NCBI RefSeq assembly: GCF_000024845.1
Contig: NC_013501.1
Span: 2,336,874 to 2,400,873, forward strand
From: Rhodothermus marinus DSM 4252
GTDB lineage: Bacteria > Bacteroidota > Rhodothermia > Rhodothermales > Rhodothermaceae
DNA length: 64,000 bases
Reading direction: 5' to 3'
Numbering within the stretch: position 1 is the stretch's first letter; the number at the start of each line of letters is the position of its first letter. The notes under the pieces were generated by a model, which worked only from the letters and a program-made list of their open reading frames with translations, was not told the origin of the DNA and made no database searches. Both the position numbers and the translations under genes were made by a program. Shown here piece by piece: positions 56,087-64,000 of this stretch.

Positions 56087-56191
56087 GGAAGGGCAAGTCC
56101 CGTACGGCCAGCTCCCTCTGAACCCCGCCAGGGCCGGAAGGCAGCAACGGTAGGAGGTTGTAGCGGCGCGATACGGGGTGCTTGCCCTTCC
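56087..56191 (+). ncRNA. ffs: 4.5S signal recognition particle RNA
   Basis: The core CCGGAAGGCAGCAACGGTAG, the Ffh-binding domain of bacterial SRP RNA, lies at about 56134-56153. The ends GGAAGGGCAAG (56087-56097) and CTTGCCCTTCC (56181-56191) pair perfectly, giving a hairpin-shaped RNA of about 105 bases, followed at once by six T as terminator (56192-56197). It targets membrane proteins to the Sec translocon. It lies directly before yajC, another Sec factor. Confidence 0.95.
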
Positions 56192-56255
56192 TTTTTTAAT
56201 GCACTTCACCAAGCCCTGTTGTATTTTATCGACGGTTGTTTTTCACCCACCAAGC

Positions 56256-56576
56256 ATGCCAACCTCTATGTGGTACAACATCCTGCTGGCCGGCCAGCCT
56301 GCCGAAGGTGCTCCCAACCCGCTGGTCACCTTCCTGCCGCTGATTCTGATTTTCGTGGTGTTCTATTTCTTTCTGATTCGTCCTCAGAAGAAGAAAGAAG
56401 AGCAGCGCCAGAAGATGATCGCGGCGCTCAAGAAGGGCGACAAGGTGGTGACCATCGGCGGCATTCACGGGACGGTTACCCAGGTAGACGATACCAGCAT
56501 CCTGCTGCAGGTCGATAGCAACACGAAGCTGCGCGTCGAGAAGTCGGCCGTGGCTACCGTGCTCTCCAAAGACTGA
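56256..56576 (+). CDS. yajC: Sec translocon accessory protein YajC
   Basis: YajC is a small inner-membrane partner of SecDF-YidC. From the ATG at 56256 it has 106 residues with one membrane segment (LVTFLPLILIFVVFYFFLI), the family RPQKKKEEQRQKMIAALKKG motif and the soluble end GGIHGTVTQVDDTSILLQV. A start at 56268 is also possible. It follows the SRP RNA and precedes ribBA. Confidence 0.95.
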   Translation: MPTSMWYNILLAGQPAEGAPNPLVTFLPLILIFVVFYFFLIRPQKKKEEQRQKMIAALKKGDKVVTIGGIHGTVTQVDDTSILLQVDSNTKLRVEKSAVATVLSKD

Positions 56577-56642
56577 GGCGAGAACCCGAAACGCCTCGGT
56601 CGGTTCAAACCGCACCAGCCGACCAATTTTCAGGCGTTTGCC

Positions 56643-57983
56643 ATGGCCGAAAAGCCGATGAACCCGCATCCCGAGCAGGCTACCTGCCCCTGCTGCAACG
56701 GCGCGACGTCGGAAGCGCCGGAGGCGTCGTCCGAGTCGTTTCGTTTCGACACGATCGAAGATGCCATTGCCGACATCCGGGCGGGCAAGCTGGTCATCGT
56801 CGTAGACGACGAGGACCGGGAAAACGAAGGGGACTTCATCGGCGCGGCCGAAAAGATCACGCCCGAGCTGGTCAACTTCATGACCAAGTACGGGCGCGGA
56901 CTCATCTGCGTGGCGCTCACGCCCGAGCGGACGGTCGAGCTGGACCTCGACCTGATGACGCCCACCAATACGGCGCTGCACGAAACGGCCTTCACCGTGT
57001 CGGTCGATTACCGACACGGCACCACGACGGGCATCTCGGCCGCCGACCGGGCCGCCACGATCCGGGCGCTGGCCGACCCGTCGGCGCGTCCGGAGGACTT
57101 CGCGCGGCCGGGACACGTCTTCCCGCTGCGGGCACGTCCGGGCGGCGTGCTGCGCCGGGCCGGCCACACGGAAGCCGCCGTCGATCTGGCGCGGCTGGCC
57201 GGACTGTATCCGGCGGGCGTGCTCGTCGAGATCCTGAACGACGACGGCACGATGGCCCGCGTGCCCGAACTCATGGAGATCGCCCGGCGCTTCGGGCTGC
57301 GCATCATCACGATCAAGGACCTGATCGCCTACCGGATGCGCACCGAGCGCCTGATCAATCGACTGGTGGAAGTCGATCTCCCCACTAAATACGGCCACTT
57401 CCGCCTGATCGCCTACGAGGAGCGCTACACGGGCGATGTGCACCTGGCGCTCGTCAAGGGCTCCTGGACCGAAGACGAGCCGGTGCTCGTGCGCGTCCAC
57501 TCGCAATGCGTCACGGGCGACATCTTCGGCTCGCTGCGCTGCGACTGCGGCGAGCAGCTGGCGGCGGCCATGCGGCGCGTCGAAGAAGAAGGCCGGGGCG
57601 TCGTGCTCTACATGAAGCAGGAAGGGCGCGGCATCGGACTCGTCAACAAGCTGCGGGCCTACAAGCTCCAGGATGAACAGGGCCTCGACACGGTCGAGGC
57701 CAACCTGGCGCTGGGCTTTCAGATGGACCACCGCGACTACGGGATCGGATGCCAGATCCTGCGCGACCTCGGCATCCGCAAGCTCCGGCTGATGACGAAC
57801 AACCCGCGCAAGCGCGTCGGTCTGGCCGGCTACGGCCTGGAGATCGTCGAGCGCGTACCCATCGAGATCCCCCCCAACGAGGTCAACCGCCGCTACCTGC
57901 TCACCAAGCGCGACCGCATGGGCCACCTGATCCTGAACCACCTGGACGCGCACGATCAGGAAGCCCTGGGCAAGTTGCTCTAA
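56643..57983 (+). CDS. ribBA: Bifunctional DHBP synthase / GTP cyclohydrolase II
   Basis: RibBA makes the two precursors of riboflavin. The N-terminal half (residues about 35-235) is 3,4-dihydroxy-2-butanone-4-phosphate synthase with [20 protein letters not shown] and [15 protein letters not shown]. The C-terminal half is GTP cyclohydrolase II with the zinc cysteines in [15 protein letters not shown] and [19 protein letters not shown] short Cys-containing N-terminal tail ([12 protein letters not shown]) is unusual and could bind metal. No FMN riboswitch is visible upstream; the gap to yajC is only 66 bases. Confidence 0.96.
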   Translation: MAEKPMNPHPEQATCPCCNGATSEAPEASSESFRFDTIEDAIADIRAGKLVIVVDDEDRENEGDFIGAAEKITPELVNFMTKYGRGLICVALTPERTVELDLDLMTPTNTALHETAFTVSVDYRHGTTTGISAADRAATIRALADPSARPEDFARPGHVFPLRARPGGVLRRAGHTEAAVDLARLAGLYPAGVLVEILNDDGTMARVPELMEIARRFGLRIITIKDLIAYRMRTERLINRLVEVDLPTKYGHFRLIAYEERYTGDVHLALVKGSWTEDEPVLVRVHSQCVTGDIFGSLRCDCGEQLAAAMRRVEEEGRGVVLYMKQEGRGIGLVNKLRAYKLQDEQGLDTVEANLALGFQMDHRDYGIGCQILRDLGIRKLRLMTNNPRKRVGLAGYGLEIVERVPIEIPPNEVNRRYLLTKRDRMGHLILNHLDAHDQEALGKLL

Positions 57984-58069
57984 CACAACATGGCCTGCGG
58001 GCCGGATTTAGCCGATCGCAACCCATCTGCATCGGGCCGTCACACAATTCCAGGGTACCCCAACTGCTC

Positions 58070-58165
58070 GTAGTCAGGCACGAAGTCAGGGAAAAAGCTC
58101 TACTCTGGCTAACGTCTTCGTGGCTTACTACAAACGGGTCTGGACCTGTACTCAGGCACGAAGTA
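58070..58165. repeat. Three copies of an 18-mer in alternating orientation
   Basis: Between ribBA and thiL, GTAGTCAGGCACGAAGTC (58070-58087), the complement of GTAGTAAGCCACGAAGAC (58114-58131) and GTACTCAGGCACGAAGTA (58148-58165) form a plus-minus-plus set, 15 or more of 18 positions matching in each pair. The remainder of the 223-base gap (57984-58206) holds no gene. It may be a degraded mobile sequence or a protein-binding array. Confidence 0.55.
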
Positions 58166-58206
58166 AAGTGCCGTCAGAAAAGACGCCAACAAATTCACCC
58201 GACGCT

Positions 58207-59283
58207 TCAGGAGTCAGCCGACGCCTCGCCTTCGGTCCCGTCGCCGGAGCGGAAATGCTGGTAGCCAGCGGGCTCCAGCGGAATGATGGCCCCTTCAGGC
58301 GTCTGGACCTGAACGCCCTGGTCGGCCGGTAGAAACTCGCCGATCACGTTGAACGAAGTCGGGTCGAGCAGTTCGAGCTGTTCGGGTGGAAGCGCAAACA
58401 GCAGCTCGTAGTCCTCGCCGCCAAACAGCGCGTAGGTATCCACGTCTTCGGCGAAATGGTCGGCCACCTCGCGCGTTTCGAGCGCCACCGGGATGGCCGA
58501 GGCATAGACGATGGCGCCACAGTTACTGTGGCGGCACAGATGGTGCACTTCGGAGGCGAGTCCGTCCGATACGTCGATCAATGCCCGGGGGCGCACCCCG
58601 CGATCACGCCAGTCGCGGATCACGTCGAGCCGCGCTTCGGGCAGCAGCTGGCGCTGGATCACGTAGCGGTACGGCTCCAGATCGGGCTGGTAGTCCGCGC
58701 CTTTTTCCTTCAGAGCGCGGCGCTGCTCCAGGAGAATCTTCAGTCCGGCGTACGCGGCGCCCAGATCGCCCGAGACGCACAGCAGATCGCCGGGACGGGC
58801 CCCGCGGCGGAAGATGACGTCTTCCATCCGGGCCTCGCCCACCACGGTCACCGAGATGCACAGCGTGTGGGCGGCCGTCGTGTCGCCGCCCACCAGCACC
58901 AGCCCGTACTTTTCACAGGCGCGGCGGACGCCCCGGTAGAACGCCTCCATCATCTCGACGGAGATTTTCGCGGGAATGCCCACCGCAATCGTCGCATACC
59001 GGGGCTCGGCGTTCATCGCCACCACGTCGCTCACGTTGACCGCGATGGCCTTGTAGCCCAGATGCTCCATGGGTGTCATCAGGCGGTCGAAGTGCACGCC
59101 TTCGAGCAGCGCGTCGGTCGTGATGACGTGCACGGTCTCCTCGTCGGGTAGGCGATAGACGGCCGCATCGTCGCCGATGCCCATGATCAGATCGGGATCC
59201 GACAGATCCGCGACGATCGTCTGCAGACGGTCGATCAGACCGAATTCGCCGACTTCGTTGATCGGTGTAAAGGTTTCGCTCAT
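58207..59283 (-). CDS. thiL: Thiamine-monophosphate kinase
   Basis: ThiL phosphorylates thiamine phosphate to the active cofactor thiamine diphosphate. The 358-residue protein of the PurM/ThiL fold starts with GEFGLIDRLQ, then GIGDDAAVY, VHFDRLMTPMEHLGYKAIAV, NVSDVVAMNAEPRYATIAVG, GGDTTAAHTLCISVTVVGEA and DVSDGLASEVHHLCRHSNCG. All the metal-binding aspartates are seen. It ends with an acidic tail. It follows anmK by 12 bases on the same strand. No TPP riboswitch is present. Confidence 0.95.
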   Translation of the reverse strand: MSETFTPINEVGEFGLIDRLQTIVADLSDPDLIMGIGDDAAVYRLPDEETVHVITTDALLEGVHFDRLMTPMEHLGYKAIAVNVSDVVAMNAEPRYATIAVGIPAKISVEMMEAFYRGVRRACEKYGLVLVGGDTTAAHTLCISVTVVGEARMEDVIFRRGARPGDLLCVSGDLGAAYAGLKILLEQRRALKEKGADYQPDLEPYRYVIQRQLLPEARLDVIRDWRDRGVRPRALIDVSDGLASEVHHLCRHSNCGAIVYASAIPVALETREVADHFAEDVDTYALFGGEDYELLFALPPEQLELLDPTSFNVIGEFLPADQGVQVQTPEGAIIPLEPAGYQHFRSGDGTEGEASADS

Positions 59284-59295
59284 GGTCGTTTCGGG

Positions 59296-60498
59296 TCAGG
59301 CGGGAAGGCAGAGCTTGCCGAGCAGGGTCGGTCGGCGTGCCCCGGTCACGCTCGGAAGGTTCGTGGGCACGCCGTTCAGCAGCTCATGCGCCAGAACGGC
59401 AAAACAACACGCTTCCTTGGCGTCGGGATCCAGGCCGTAGTCGGACACCGAGCGTACCGGGATCGGCGAAAAGTACCGTTCGAGCAGCGCCATCAGCGTG
59501 CGGTTGTGCACGCCCCCGCCCGAGACGATCAGCACGTCGAAGGGATGAATTTCCCGCACATAGCGGGCATAGGCCTGATAGACCGAGGCGGCCGTCAGCG
59601 CCGTCAGCGTGGCGATCTGGTCGTGCGGGTCGGTCACGCCCAGCGCCTCGGCCTTCTCTAAAAAAGCCGCGAGAAATGCCTCGCCGAAGTATTCGCGGCC
59701 GGTGGACTTCGGCGGGGGCTTGAGAAAGTAGGGATCGTAGAGCAGTTCGGCGAGCAGGCTTTCGTCGGGGCGTCCCTGCGCGGCATAGCGGCCGTCCGGG
59801 TCGTAGGGCGCGCCGAAGTGTCGCTGCGCAAGCGCATCGATGAGCATGTTGCCCGGACCGGTATCGAAGGCGCGGACGTCTTCGGGGCGGGCATCGGCCG
59901 GCAGGACGGTCAGGTTGGCGATCCCGCCGATGTTGAGCAGGCCGCGCGTCTCCGTCGGGTGCGTGAAGTACACGTAGTCGAAGTAAGGTACGAGCGGGGC
60001 CCCCTGCCCGCCCAGCGCCATGTCGGCCTGACGGAAGTCGCCCACCACGGGCACGCCCAGCAGGTTGGCCAGCACCGACGGATCGCCGATCTGCAACGTG
60101 GTCGTCACGGCCGCGCCGGCACACTCGGTGGGCTCCGGAATGTGGTGAACGGTCTGGCCGTGCACCCCGACGAGGTCGAGCATCTCCCGAGATCGTCCGG
60201 CCTGCTCCAGCACGGCTTCGACGGCTTCGGCGTAGAGCTGCGCCAGCCGGGCGTTCAGCAGCGCCAGCTCCCGCACCGACGACGTTTCGGGCAGGCTGTT
60301 ACGCAAAAGCAGCGTGCGGAGCGCTTCGGGAAACGGGCGGTGGATGAACGCTTCCAGCGAAAGGTGCAGGTTACGGCCGCTCCCTTCCAGATATACCAGC
60401 GCCGCATCGATACCGTCCAGCGAAGTGCCGCTCATCAGACCCACGACACGGCGGCCGGTGCTCCGCCAGAGCCGTTGCCAGCGTTCCGGGATGCTCAT
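59296..60498 (-). CDS. anmK: Anhydro-N-acetylmuramic acid kinase
   Basis: AnmK converts recycled 1,6-anhydro-MurNAc to MurNAc-6-phosphate. The 400-residue protein shows VGLMSGTSLDGIDAALV near the N-terminus, GVHGQTVHHIPEP, VVGDFRQADMALGGQGAPLV, LNIGGIANLTVLP and FDTGPGNMLIDAL, all family hallmarks. It overlaps the upstream TPR gene by four bases, indicating coupled translation in a TPR-anmK-thiL transcript. Confidence 0.96.
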   Translation of the reverse strand: MSIPERWQRLWRSTGRRVVGLMSGTSLDGIDAALVYLEGSGRNLHLSLEAFIHRPFPEALRTLLLRNSLPETSSVRELALLNARLAQLYAEAVEAVLEQAGRSREMLDLVGVHGQTVHHIPEPTECAGAAVTTTLQIGDPSVLANLLGVPVVGDFRQADMALGGQGAPLVPYFDYVYFTHPTETRGLLNIGGIANLTVLPADARPEDVRAFDTGPGNMLIDALAQRHFGAPYDPDGRYAAQGRPDESLLAELLYDPYFLKPPPKSTGREYFGEAFLAAFLEKAEALGVTDPHDQIATLTALTAASVYQAYARYVREIHPFDVLIVSGGGVHNRTLMALLERYFSPIPVRSVSDYGLDPDAKEACCFAVLAHELLNGVPTNLPSVTGARRPTLLGKLCLPA

Positions 60499-61169
60499 GG
60501 GCTGGCCTGCCCGGCTGCTTTTTCGCGCATTTTCGCGGCCTGTTCGCGGTAGTGGGCCGCCTTTTCGGGATGCTGCAGCGCCAGTTTTTCGTAGACGCGG
60601 GCCGCTTCTTCGAACTGTTGCTGCGCGGCGTAGATGAGCGCCAGCGTCTCCGAAACCAGGTCGTCCACGTCGTCCTCCAGCTCCGGCGGCGGGATGTCGT
60701 CCAGGTCGGGCCGTGGTTCGATGCGGGCCGACTCCAGTTCGGCGATCAGCCGATCCAGGTCCAGATCGTCCGGAGCGGGCCGGGCTGGTTCGGCCGAAGA
60801 CGCAGCGGCGGGGTCATCGTCCGGCTGCGAGGCGCGACCGGCCGCACGGGCCAGTTCCTGCAGCGGATCCGGCAACGAGACCGACGGATCGGCCGCTTCT
60901 GCCGTCGTAACGGACTGCACCACCCGGCGAAGCGCCGCCCGGATTCCATCCTGCACAACGGGACTATCGGGCAGCCAGAACGCCGCGCGTTGCCACACGG
61001 TCAGCGCCTCGTCCCAGCGGTCCACGGTCTGCAGCGCACGGGCCAGCAATACCTGCACGGCGCCCCAGGCCGGAAATTGCTCGGCCAGCTGGTAGAGCGT
61101 GGGGAGCACCTCGCGCGCCTCTCCGGCGTCGATCCGTCGGGCAATGTCCCTCAGTTCGGGAAGCGGCAT
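60495..61169 (-). CDS. TPR-repeat protein
   Basis: A 224-residue protein from the ATG at 61169 (MPLPELRDIARRIDAGEARE). TPR-like pairs of helices occupy residues about 1-85 (LYQLAEQFPAWGAVQVLLAR, RWDEALTVWQRAAFWLPD), then an acidic Pro/Asp-rich stretch (PEPDDLDLDRL-like, about 130-165) and a last TPR (FEEAARVYEKLALQHPEKAA). It would be a cytoplasmic adaptor. In Bacteroidota a TPR gene commonly stands next to lptE, as here. No signal peptide was seen at this start. Confidence 0.75.
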   Translation of the reverse strand: MPLPELRDIARRIDAGEAREVLPTLYQLAEQFPAWGAVQVLLARALQTVDRWDEALTVWQRAAFWLPDSPVVQDGIRAALRRVVQSVTTAEAADPSVSLPDPLQELARAAGRASQPDDDPAAASSAEPARPAPDDLDLDRLIAELESARIEPRPDLDDIPPPELEDDVDDLVSETLALIYAAQQQFEEAARVYEKLALQHPEKAAHYREQAAKMREKAAGQASP

Positions 61170-61249
61170 GGTTTCGGTGGTCAGGATGGCGGACGCAATC
61201 GCTTCGATACCCGCAGGCAACCCTGAAAGATACAATGATTTTCTGTCGG

Positions 61250-61774
61250 TTACCAGTTAGAGGTAGCCGCCGTGAAGATGTCGTCGGCCAGATTGCGAAG
61301 CACCAGCCGGGCCGTTTCTTCCTCACCGGCCAGTCCCTGCGCTATCGGATCGTACTCCTCGAAGGCCGAAAAACTCCGCGCCAGCAACACCTGATCGTTA
61401 ACCTGATCCACGTAGCGCACCGTGACGGTGATGGTCACCCGGTTACGCTCGGCACGCTCGGCCCCGCCGACGGCCGTGGGCTCGTTCGTATAGCGATCGA
61501 TGCGTACTTCCAGCAGCGCATCGGCCGCCTCCGGATCGGGCTCGAGCGTCAGCCGCGTCTGGTTCACGAAGCGCTCGATGAGCAGTTCGGTGAGTTGCTG
61601 GTCCAGGTTGGTGAACGGGCTGTTGCTCCGATCTTCGACCAGCGGGATGGCGATGGTCTGCAAATGGGATGGAATGGCGGCGCCGGTGAAGCTGTAGTAG
61701 GCACACCCGCCGAGCGCCAGCCACCCGATCCACCACAGCCATACCCACCGCTTATACGATTTCTTGGATATCAT
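61250..61774 (-). CDS. lptE: LPS assembly lipoprotein LptE
   Basis: LptE is an outer-membrane lipoprotein that plugs LptD during LPS export. From the ATG at 61774 it has 174 residues with the signal LGGC (Cys27) and the Bacteroidota LptE start CAYYSFTGAAIPSHLQTIAI. The LTELLIERFVNQTRLTL helix and alternating strands follow. A longer open frame runs to 62032, but that part encodes repeat DNA. The order sigma54 activator, lptE, TPR gene supports the call. Confidence 0.88.
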   Translation of the reverse strand: MISKKSYKRWVWLWWIGWLALGGCAYYSFTGAAIPSHLQTIAIPLVEDRSNSPFTNLDQQLTELLIERFVNQTRLTLEPDPEAADALLEVRIDRYTNEPTAVGGAERAERNRVTITVTVRYVDQVNDQVLLARSFSAFEEYDPIAQGLAGEEETARLVLRNLADDIFTAATSNW

Positions 61775-61802
61775 GGTGCAGCGGGTTCTCATGACCCCCT
61801 CC

Positions 61803-62020
61803 GTCGCTTCGCGACAGCTCCCCCTGACAGGGGGGCTGTGTTTACGGGCTACGGCTGGCGGTGGAGCCAGGCGCTTGCGCGTGTTGCAGCGTCGAGGCGT
61901 TCTCTCTTGTGCTTCCCCCTCCCTGCCAGGGAGGGGGCCGGGGGGAGGGTGGCTCTGATGGTTCCGAGCGTCGCTCATTCTGGGCTTGTGCTGGAAGCAC
62001 GTTGCGGTACGCCCGTGCTT
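61803..62020. repeat. Cluster of short palindromes between lptE and the sigma54 activator gene
   Basis: Four hairpins occur in 280 bases. They are GTCGC-TTC-GCGAC (61803-61815), CCCCCT-GAC-AGGGGG (61820-61834), a perfect 11-base-arm palindrome CCCCCTCCCTG/CAGGGAGGGGG (61915-61937), and AAGCACG/CGTGCTT (61995-62001, 62014-62020). The C-rich parts look like dispersed intergenic repeats known in many GC-rich genomes. They may modulate read-through from the activator gene into lptE. Confidence 0.7.
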
Positions 62021-62053
62021 TCTCACATGCACGATGATTTCTCAGAAATCGTA

Positions 62054-63382
<1,329 letters not shown>

Positions 63383-63543
63383 GGCTTAAAAGGGCACGCC
63401 GCAGGCTTGTTCGGTTACGTTTCCGGGAAAGCGTCGACATTTATCTCCAGACTGGCCGTCCGGGCCAACCGTTCCCGTGTCCGGATAATACAAAACGATG
63501 TCGCCGGAAATGGTTACAGCCCGGTAAAAGACCGACATGCCGC

Positions 63544-64000
63544 TCAGATCAGGGCCGGTTCTGTGTGGGCCGATTCGGCCAGCGTCGTGCGTCCCAGCGG
63601 CTCGCCGAAGAGCGTGGCCGACGTGCAGTCGGTGATGCGCACGCGCACATAGTCGCCGGGACGGAAGTCATGGCGGTCGAAGACCACCATTTTGTTCGTA
63701 TCGGTACGCCCGCAGAGCTGCTCCGGGCTTCGCTTGCTGGGGCCTTCCACCAGCACCGTGTGCACGCGGCCGATCTCCTTGCGGTTGTTCTCCAGCGAGA
63801 TGCGCGTCTGCAGTTCGATAATCTCCTGCAGCCGCCGCTTTTTCACCTCCAGCGGCACGTCGTCTTTGTACTTGCGGGCGGCATAGGTGCCGGGCCGCTC
63901 CGAGTACATGAACATGTAAGCGTGGTCGAAGCGGACTTCTTCCAGGAGCGAGAGCGTATCCCGGTGTTCCTCTTCGGTCTCCCCGCAGAAGCCTGCGATG
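63544..64000 (-). CDS. miaB: tRNA-2-methylthio-N6-dimethylallyladenosine synthase MiaB (C-terminal part)
   Basis: The frame is open to the window edge, so only the last 150 residues or so are seen. These include the end of the radical-SAM domain ([40 protein letters not shown]), the helix [20 protein letters not shown] and the TRAM domain ([40 protein letters not shown]). MiaB adds the methylthio group at A37 of tRNAs. Its stop is 161 bases upstream of the sigma54 activator start. Confidence 0.93.
   Translation of the reverse strand, partial: IAGFCGETEEEHRDTLSLLEEVRFDHAYMFMYSERPGTYAARKYKDDVPLEVKKRRLQEIIELQTRISLENNRKEIGRVHTVLVEGPSKRSPEQLCGRTDTNKMVVFDRHDFRPGDYVRVRITDCTSATLFGEPLGRTTLAESAHTEPALI

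Noticed and set aside
55835-56212. 125-codon minus-strand frame across the SRP RNA
   Set aside because: The region is explained by the 4.5S RNA on the plus strand with paired ends and a T-run; the antisense product has no family traits.
56577-56642. FMN riboswitch before ribBA
   Set aside because: The gap is 66 bases, too short for an RFN element, and lacks its conserved segments.

Overview
The window is a GC-rich, gene-dense chromosomal segment with no insertion sequence, prophage or CRISPR array. Several traits point to a Rhodothermus-like member of the Rhodothermota (Bacteroidota relatives). These are a clade II (lipoprotein-type) nosZ cluster, a secreted protease ending in a type IX secretion sorting domain, an IleS of the long Bacteroidota type, a DksA-like protein with only one zinc-finger cysteine, and the Bacteroidota-style order miaB - sigma54 activator - lptE - TPR gene. 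This assignment is inference from gene content; no search was run.

Layout. 1-3700: end of a TonB-domain gene, a small membrane protein, a deoxynucleoside kinase and folK (minus strand), then a SemiSWEET transporter converging on an aldehyde dehydrogenase. 3800-12235: a denitrification island with two Rrf2 regulators carrying cysteine triads, a lipoprotein cytochrome c, nosZ, a NosB-like membrane protein, nosD, nosF, nosY and nosL. A hairpin separates nosZ from the accessory genes. A counter-oriented MNT gene with a broken HEPN partner sits between nosY and nosL. 12237-23216: a CBS protein, a YjbQ-like protein, a SufA/ErpA-type carrier, and divergently the sufB-C-D-S-E-sufT operon, followed by a large TPR/AAA+ sigma54-type activator. 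23236-35866: mixed metabolism and envelope genes (VOC protein, TPM protein with a zinc-ribbon/TPR partner, M1 peptidase, PilB-type ATPase, two SDRs around an acyl-ACP thioesterase, xseB, a potassium channel, an L,D-transpeptidase). 35871-48398: a mostly minus-strand block rich in protein maturation and translation genes: two tandem signal peptidases I, lepA, lspA, a DksA-like gene, ileS and an S9 peptidase. 48604-52811: nuoH-rpe-priA. 52812-56576: a secreted metzincin-like protease and a lipoprotein of unlike codon use, then the 4.5S SRP RNA and yajC. 56643-64000: ribBA, thiL-anmK-TPR, lptE, a sigma54 activator and the end of miaB.

How the parts fit. The nos genes form a complete N2O-respiration module: the catalytic lipoprotein, an electron-donor cytochrome c, the NosDFY transporter complex and the NosL copper chaperone, with putative NO- or redox-sensing Rrf2 regulators in front. 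The neighbouring suf operon supplies iron-sulfur clusters and has a perfect palindrome across its likely promoter. The most unusual signals are the decayed MNT-HEPN pair inside the nos operon, a C7 tract that throws the well-placed start codon of the secreted protease out of frame, an alternating-orientation 18-mer repeat near 58.1 kb, and a cluster of short palindromes between lptE and the sigma54 activator gene.
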